DNA of 35,589 bases, taken from Candidatus Obscuribacterales bacterium (GTDB lineage: Bacteria; Cyanobacteriota; Vampirovibrionia; Obscuribacterales; Obscuribacteraceae). A model generated the notes under the pieces. The model ran no database searches, had not been told where the DNA came from, and worked only from the letters and a program-made list of their open reading frames with translations. Location: positions 1 to 35,589 of the forward strand of contig CASBPX010000100.1 in the NCBI GenBank assembly GCA_949127735.1, written 5' to 3'. The position numbers and the translations under genes are program-made. Position 1 is the first letter of the stretch, and every line of letters starts with the position of its first letter. Positions 31,278 to 35,589 of this stretch are shown here, piece after piece.

Positions 31278-32240
31278 GTGTTAGAGCTCTCAGTCATCAT
31301 TGCCGTCTATAACGAAGATCCTCGCAACCTTGCTGCCATGGTTGAGCGGCTCGATCAGGTTTTGTCGCCTGCCGGCACAAGCTATGAAATTGTATTCGTC
31401 AACGATGGCTCAAGACCGCCCACATCTGTTGCTTTGCGCCAGTTGGCGGCTGAGAGCACGCGCATTAAGCTGCTCGAACTGTCACGCAATTTCGGCCAAC
31501 AGGCCGCCATCACCTGTGGTCTCGATCACGCTGACGGTCAAGCTGTGGTCAATATTGATTCTGATCTGCAAGATCCACCAGAGTTGATTCCAGAAATGAT
31601 CATGCGCTGGAAGGACGGCTATGACGTGGTTTTTGCCCAACGTCAGGCCAGGCGCGATCGTTTGCTAAAACGGTCTACAGCTTTTATTTTTTACCGCATC
31701 TTGGGTGCTGTTTCATCAGTGCAGATACCGCAAGATACCGGCGATTTTCGCTTGATGGACAGGCGAGTAGTTGAGGCCCTGGCCTCGTTACCGGAGAAAA
31801 GCAGATTTTTACGAGGCATGGTGCCCTGGCTTGGTTTTAAACAAATCGGCATCAGTATCGACCGTGGCGCCAGAGAAGTGGGCGAAAGCACCTACACTTT
31901 GAAAAAATTGCTCAGCTTAGCCCTTGATGGTCTTCTGGCTTTCAGCGACGCGCCTCTATATTGCATATCTTTGTTTGGCACTTTTATTACCGCACTTTCT
32001 GCCCTGGCTTTACTTGTCAGTGTTTGTTTCGCTCATGGCGCCAGTCACTGGCCTTATGTCATCATTTCAAGCATAGGTGTGCTCACCGGTTTGCAAATCG
32101 GTTGCGTCGGCATCGTTGCTGTCTATCTGTCTAAAGTACTTGATGAAAGCCGAGCCAGACCCACATATATTGTTGGTACCAAAATCGGTGCGGCTTTCAC
32201 TGACTGTCCTGAAAATGTCGAGAAAGCTCTGACTCGATGA
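31278..32240 (+). CDS. Polyprenyl-phosphate glycosyltransferase (DPM1/ArnC/GtrB-like)
   Basis: Makes a polyprenyl-phosphate-linked sugar from a nucleotide sugar; this is the donor type used by GT-C enzymes on the outer face. The 320-residue product has ELSVIIAVYNED (3-14), FVNDGS (40-45), LSRNFGQQAAITCGLDHA (key part 68-85), the DxD-type DSDLQDPPEL (94-103), and DTGDFRLMDRRVVEAL, then two C-terminal helices typical of GtrB/ArnC, ending in SKVLDESRARPTYIV. GTG 31278 places the family start at once (MLELSVII); TTG 31242 would add 12 residues without a better ribosome site. It is the last plus-strand gene and converges on the desaturase gene. Which sugar and which of the four GT-C enzymes it serves are unknown. 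Confidence 0.9.
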   Translation: MLELSVIIAVYNEDPRNLAAMVERLDQVLSPAGTSYEIVFVNDGSRPPTSVALRQLAAESTRIKLLELSRNFGQQAAITCGLDHADGQAVVNIDSDLQDPPELIPEMIMRWKDGYDVVFAQRQARRDRLLKRSTAFIFYRILGAVSSVQIPQDTGDFRLMDRRVVEALASLPEKSRFLRGMVPWLGFKQIGISIDRGAREVGESTYTLKKLLSLALDGLLAFSDAPLYCISLFGTFITALSALALLVSVCFAHGASHWPYVIISSIGVLTGLQIGCVGIVAVYLSKVLDESRARPTYIVGTKIGAAFTDCPENVEKALTR

Positions 32241-32264
32241 TTGAAAGACTGCAACTTTGTGGTT

Positions 32265-33143
32265 TTAGCTTCTGCTCTCGGCTAGCTCGCCAATCTCAGA
32301 TTTTGATTCTTGTGATTTCGGTGCAGTAAGAAGATCTGCTGCGTCAGGTTCAGGCAAAACTTCTTTTTCATCAACCGTTAGCGGTTCAAGCGTTCTGGTG
32401 CCCAGAGCTATTTTTGGCAGACGGACATTGCGGGCTATCCCAAGTTTTTCCAGAGTACTGAGTACGGAATATGAGAAATCGAGCTCCCATGGTTTCATAC
32501 CATGTCGGGCAGACTGCGGAAACTCGTGATGATTGTTATGCCAGCCTTCGCCGAACGAAGCCAGGGCAACAAACCAGACGTTCTGGCTTAAGTCTGGAGT
32601 GGAAAAATTTTGATAGCCAAAGCGTGGCATGTGGCAAATAGAATTGACCATAAGCGGTGCTATAAACGCGCCGACAGAGCCGGCCAGATTTCCGAGCAGA
32701 AAATACGGTCCGAACAAGGCAAACAATGCCGCGCGGTAGGCCACATTGATGGCAAGGCAAAGATAGCCGTCACGCCCTTTACCGCCGGCATGTAGCCAGA
32801 GATAGAGTGGGTCTCTAAAAAGATCAGGGCAAATGGTTTTGTATTGGTCTTCGTCAATCTTAACTACGGGTTTAGACATCCAGCCGAGAATCGAATGCCA
32901 GACGCCGTCTTTAGGCGAGTGCGGATCTCCCGGCAGATCTGAATAGCGGTGGTGCAAGCGATGTGACGCCACCCAGAATATTGGTCCGCCTTCAAAAACG
33001 AGATAAGCGCCAATGACAAAAAAGTACTCGAGAGGGCGCGGCAATTTGAAAGAACGATGGGATAAGCCGCGGTGGTAGCCAAGCGAAATACCAAGTACAC
33101 CCCAAGTGTAGGCGAGGACAAACGCGACAATAAATGGCACCAT
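32265..33143 (-). CDS. Membrane fatty acid desaturase (delta-9 acyl-lipid/acyl-CoA type)
   Basis: Introduces a double bond into a membrane acyl chain using two iron atoms held by His boxes. All three are present: HRGLSH (24-29), HRLHH (61-65) and HNNHH (202-206), the last in GEGWHNNHHEFP. ATG 33143 is preferred; the TTG two codons upstream follows directly after an in-frame stop (TGA). The product (292 residues) has only about 20 residues before the first His box, shorter than usual, so the first helical hairpin may be reduced. The C-terminal 60 residues are polar and acidic, beyond the catalytic core. It lies 84 nt after the SGNH-like gene, with a palindrome in the gap that could be an operator. 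Its link to glycan synthesis is not evident. Confidence 0.92.
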   Translation of the reverse strand: MVPFIVAFVLAYTWGVLGISLGYHRGLSHRSFKLPRPLEYFFVIGAYLVFEGGPIFWVASHRLHHRYSDLPGDPHSPKDGVWHSILGWMSKPVVKIDEDQYKTICPDLFRDPLYLWLHAGGKGRDGYLCLAINVAYRAALFALFGPYFLLGNLAGSVGAFIAPLMVNSICHMPRFGYQNFSTPDLSQNVWFVALASFGEGWHNNHHEFPQSARHGMKPWELDFSYSVLSTLEKLGIARNVRLPKIALGTRTLEPLTVDEKEVLPEPDAADLLTAPKSQESKSEIGELAESRS

Positions 33144-33182
33144 AATCAATCATCTCAATTTAGCTCTTGAGAGGGCAGCATA

Positions 33183-33192
33183 TCATTAATGA
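33183..33192. promoter_or_regulatory. Palindrome TCATTAATGA upstream of the desaturase
   Basis: A perfect 10-bp palindrome 39 bp before the desaturase ATG. Desaturase genes are often controlled by lipid-sensing repressors that bind palindromes, so an operator is possible. Sequences of this kind also occur by chance in AT-rich gaps. Confidence 0.3.
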
Positions 33193-33227
33193 CGTAATGC
33201 TCGTAGCGTCTGGCTGAGTCATTGTTT

Positions 33228-34313
33228 CTAATATTTAATTTTAGCCAATCTGGCCTGCAGTTTTTCTGCCAGTTTGATGCCACCGCTTGAACGCAGATGC
33301 ACGGCATCGAGAAAGTCTCGTGTTTCAAACTGACTGTTATCTGTCAGGTCGAGATAATTTGAGCTTATGCTGCTCAGTGTCTGTTGATATTTGTTCAAAA
33401 AGTTAACGGGGAGCAATGCCAGATTTTGCCGGCTCAAAGGCATTGCCACCACCACCAGTGGTATGTGATTGTTCTTGCAGATGGCACTGATTTCTTCTAA
33501 CGACTGGCTCTCCTGCTTGAAGCGCGCCCAGTCTATGGGCAAATAACGTTTTTCATAATCAGCGCGCATTTTTTCGTCAAGTAGGCTCTGTTCGCCTGGT
33601 TCATCTTTTATGCCTTTGAACTGCTCAATGCTGCTCTTATCGGCTTTAGCCGCTTGGTTTTTCAGACCCCCCACATATTTGATAATGGCACTACGCAGCA
33701 TAAATACCGGTACTAGCTGGCCTGCGCAGTTCTCCAGATTTTCTTCTACCGGGCGCTTAAAATTCCAGCCGTCGTTAAGGCGACCACTAATAGTTTTGGC
33801 CAACTTTGATTGCATATGGGGGGCATGTAGTCTATCGAGAAAATCTCTTGGTGATGTTAGATAAATGACCAGGCGAGGTTGTATACCGGCTTTGAGGCTG
33901 GCCATCAAGAGCAACAGGTCTTCAGAGACCATATTGCCACCCTGAGTCAAGCAAAGCGTTTGCACGGGCGGCCCACTTTTCCCGTCATTGAGCAAGCGAT
34001 CTAAAGTGCGAAAGCGATTATAGGTAAGAAAACTCTGCGAATCAGGCCTGGGCACCGCGAAATTTTTATAGTCGGCCAAATTGGCCGCCACAAGGCCAAG
34101 AGACGATCCGAGCAGCACGATGGTATTGCCTGTGGTTCCGCTTTCGGCGACATAGTGGTCAAGCTTGTCTAATGCATCGGTGCGCTCACTACCTTGAGAT
34201 TTTATTGCCAAACCGGTGGGAGTAAACTCAAGAAAAAAAGAGCTGGCCGCCACCAGAGCTAGAGTGTTAATTGCCAGCCAGAGGGTTGTGCTGCAATACC
34301 ACCGCCTAGACAT
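33228..34313 (-). CDS. SGNH-hydrolase-like membrane-anchored protein (DltD/AlgX type)
   Basis: A 361-residue protein with one N-terminal hydrophobic segment (about 9-28) and the rest outside the membrane. The features fit an SGNH/GDSL-like fold: IVLLGSSLGL (GSS at 69-71, Ser71 the nucleophile candidate where GDS is usual), a Gly/Asn block LTQGGNM, and DAVHLRSSGG with Asp336 and His339. DltD, AlgX and AlgJ have the same layout and help MBOAT proteins move acyl groups onto polysaccharide. An MBOAT gene is present at 5088-6548, but not adjacent, so pairing is inferred. GGAG lies 4-5 nt before ATG 34313, 10 nt after the mutase gene. Alternative: an unrelated exported esterase. Confidence 0.7.
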   Translation of the reverse strand: MSRRWYCSTTLWLAINTLALVAASSFFLEFTPTGLAIKSQGSERTDALDKLDHYVAESGTTGNTIVLLGSSLGLVAANLADYKNFAVPRPDSQSFLTYNRFRTLDRLLNDGKSGPPVQTLCLTQGGNMVSEDLLLLMASLKAGIQPRLVIYLTSPRDFLDRLHAPHMQSKLAKTISGRLNDGWNFKRPVEENLENCAGQLVPVFMLRSAIIKYVGGLKNQAAKADKSSIEQFKGIKDEPGEQSLLDEKMRADYEKRYLPIDWARFKQESQSLEEISAICKNNHIPLVVVAMPLSRQNLALLPVNFLNKYQQTLSSISSNYLDLTDNSQFETRDFLDAVHLRSSGGIKLAEKLQARLAKIKY

Positions 34314-34323
34314 ATTTCTCCGG

Positions 34324-35589
34324 CTATTTAGCTTCTATAATTCCAAACAGCTGGGCTTTGCGCTCAATGAGAATTTCGTTGGAAACTGCACCAATAGTCA
34401 ATCTTAATACAGGTTCAGTTTGTGAACCGCGGGCGGAAAACCACCAGTCGTCAAAATTGACCGAAAGGCCGTCAATATGTTCTTTGGTACCACCGGCAAT
34501 GCCGCTCTCCAGCCGACCCAATGTGTCTTGAATGTCGGTGACGCGTAAATTGATTTCACCTGAGCTTGAATATAAAGCCAAAGGCTCAATCAAGCGAGAG
34601 AGAGTAGCTGAGCCTCTTGCCACCACATTGATGGCTTCCAGCATGGTGCGCACTGCGTTGTCTGTGGCGTACATGTCGGCGTAATAATAGTGACCAGAAA
34701 GTTCGCCGGCGAATAAAGCCCTTTGCTCTTTCATGCTGCCCATCATAAACTGCGTGCCTACGCCGGTGCGAATGGCGGTGCCGCCTTGAGAAACAATATA
34801 TTCAGGTACAGCACGGCTTGCTCGCAAATCGTAGACAACTTTGCCACCACCATTGCGGCGCACCAGTTCTCCACCAATCAGTCCGATCATCAAACCGGTG
34901 TCAATCTGCTCTCCGTGCTCATCGACAAAGATAGCGCGGTCAGCGTCACCATCAAAAGAAACACCAAAATCGCATTTTTCTCTTACAACCAGTTCACTGA
35001 GTTCTGTCAACGAGCCTTCGTCAAGCGGATTAGGAGTGCGTTTGGGGAAATTTCCGTCAGGTTTGCTATTCAGTAAAACAAAATCAATTAAATGCCTGGC
35101 CGCTTTTTCTAAAATCTCAAGCTCTGGCCCCGCTGCTCCGTGACCGGCATCCATGGCTATTTTGAGCCGACGCTCTGGTCGTACGTGGCGTAATAAAAAG
35201 CTTACATATTCAGGAATGATGTCGGTGGTGGAAAGAGTGCCCAATTTTACCGCTTTGCCAGAGCATGTGCCGCCTTCTACTTTCGTGCGAATTTCGCCCA
35301 GCCCGTTTTTTGCGCCTAATGGTTTGGCGTTGCCGGCATAAAGTTTAAGACCATTGTATTGCTTGCCCATATGGCTGGCGGTGACAACTGCGCCACCGTC
35401 GAATCCGGCTTGAGCGGCGTACCAGACGGCCATCGGTGTTGAAGAAATGCCAATATCGAGCACATCGTTACCGCTGTTCAAAACTCCTTCAATAAAGGCA
35501 CTTTTTAATGCTGGCGAAGAGGTGCGCGCATCACAACCAATTAATACTCGTCCACCACCCTGCGGGCGCAAATAATGACCGTAAGCGTA
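34324..35589 (-). CDS. Phosphomannomutase/phosphoglucomutase, 5' end outside the window
   Basis: Alpha-D-phosphohexomutase converting hexose 6-phosphate to hexose 1-phosphate, the feedstock of nucleotide-sugar synthesis. The reading frame stays open to the window edge (AYGHYLRPQGGGRVLIGCDARTS), so about 40 N-terminal residues are missing. The active-site loop reads TASHMGKQYNG where TASHNPxxYNG is usual; the phosphorylated Ser and His are kept but Asn-Pro is changed to Met-Gly. The metal loop FDGDADR (34936-34953), sugar-specificity loop GELSGHYYYADMYATDN and phosphate loop ARGSQTEPVLR are all present. The GELSGHYYY form suits the bifunctional PMM/PGM group rather than phosphoglucosamine mutase. 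It is followed after 10 nt by the SGNH-like gene. Substrate preference is not fixed by sequence. Confidence 0.88.
   Translation of the reverse strand, partial: YAYGHYLRPQGGGRVLIGCDARTSSPALKSAFIEGVLNSGNDVLDIGISSTPMAVWYAAQAGFDGGAVVTASHMGKQYNGLKLYAGNAKPLGAKNGLGEIRTKVEGGTCSGKAVKLGTLSTTDIIPEYVSFLLRHVRPERRLKIAMDAGHGAAGPELEILEKAARHLIDFVLLNSKPDGNFPKRTPNPLDEGSLTELSELVVREKCDFGVSFDGDADRAIFVDEHGEQIDTGLMIGLIGGELVRRNGGGKVVYDLRASRAVPEYIVSQGGTAIRTGVGTQFMMGSMKEQRALFAGELSGHYYYADMYATDNAVRTMLEAINVVARGSATLSRLIEPLALYSSSGEINLRVTDIQDTLGRLESGIAGGTKEHIDGLSVNFDDWWFSARGSQTEPVLRLTIGAVSNEILIERKAQLFGIIEAK

Noticed and set aside
1..35589. CRISPR arrays, transposases, integrases, tRNA or rRNA genes
   Set aside because: No spaced direct repeats, transposase motifs or RNA gene folds were recognised anywhere in the window.

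Overview
The window is a 35.6 kb piece of bacterial chromosome devoted almost entirely to building, modifying and possibly exporting cell-surface glycans. Base composition is balanced, Shine-Dalgarno sequences (AGGA/GGAG type) are present but not universal, and TTG and GTG starts are common. Repeated MshEN-like domains, a DUF4388 protein with a degenerate GGDEF domain, and many two- to four-gene runs on alternating strands would fit a Cyanobacteria-related, non-photosynthetic lineage (Vampirovibrionia/Melainabacteria, perhaps Obscuribacterales). That assignment is a weak inference, because no marker gene is present. No tRNA, rRNA, CRISPR array, transposase or phage gene was seen.

Layout. 64-1738 (minus): a small initiating sugar-phosphate transferase followed by a long-form glucose-1-phosphate thymidylyltransferase. 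1797-6548 (plus): a tight run of a family 2 glycosyltransferase, a complete amino-acid-type ABC importer (permease, ATPase, lipoprotein) and an MBOAT O-acyltransferase. 6529-7197 (minus): an exported TPR protein. 7198-7717: the only long gene-poor stretch, holding a promoter, a hairpin and two candidate micro-genes. 7718-10060 (plus): two membrane acyltransferase-3 proteins. 10091-13449 (minus): a translationally coupled pair, DUF4388/degenerate GGDEF plus four MshEN-like repeats, which may respond to cyclic di-GMP. 13634-20506 (plus): a Wzt-like export ATPase, two family 2 glycosyltransferases, a 908-residue GT-C protein and a CapD-like dehydratase. 20530-28714 (minus): a GT4 enzyme followed by three overlapping GT-C membrane proteins. 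28831-32240 (plus): a GT4, an SDR epimerase and a polyprenyl-phosphate glycosyltransferase. 32265-35589 (minus): a phosphohexomutase (5' end outside the window), an SGNH-like protein and an acyl-lipid desaturase.

How it may work together. The mutase, thymidylyltransferase, dehydratase and epimerase would supply nucleotide sugars. The small transferase would start a lipid-linked glycan and the GT2/GT4 enzymes extend it in the cytoplasm. The DPM1/ArnC-like enzyme would make polyprenyl-phosphate sugars, the donor type used by GT-C enzymes, four of which are present. The Wzt-like ATPase suggests ABC-type export, but no ABC-2 permease is in the window. MBOAT, two acyltransferase-3 proteins and the SGNH-like protein suggest heavy O-acylation. 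No Wzx, Wzy, Wza or Wzc was recognised.

The points most worth a second look are: the GT-C proteins with large, probably extracytoplasmic C-terminal domains (two are clear paralogues); the MshEN-repeat/DUF4388 pair inside a glycan locus; two genes whose best-placed start is ATT after a good Shine-Dalgarno; three SD-less genes with a -10-like box 6-9 nt before ATG; and a 27-codon membrane micro-gene with a GGAGG ribosome binding site.
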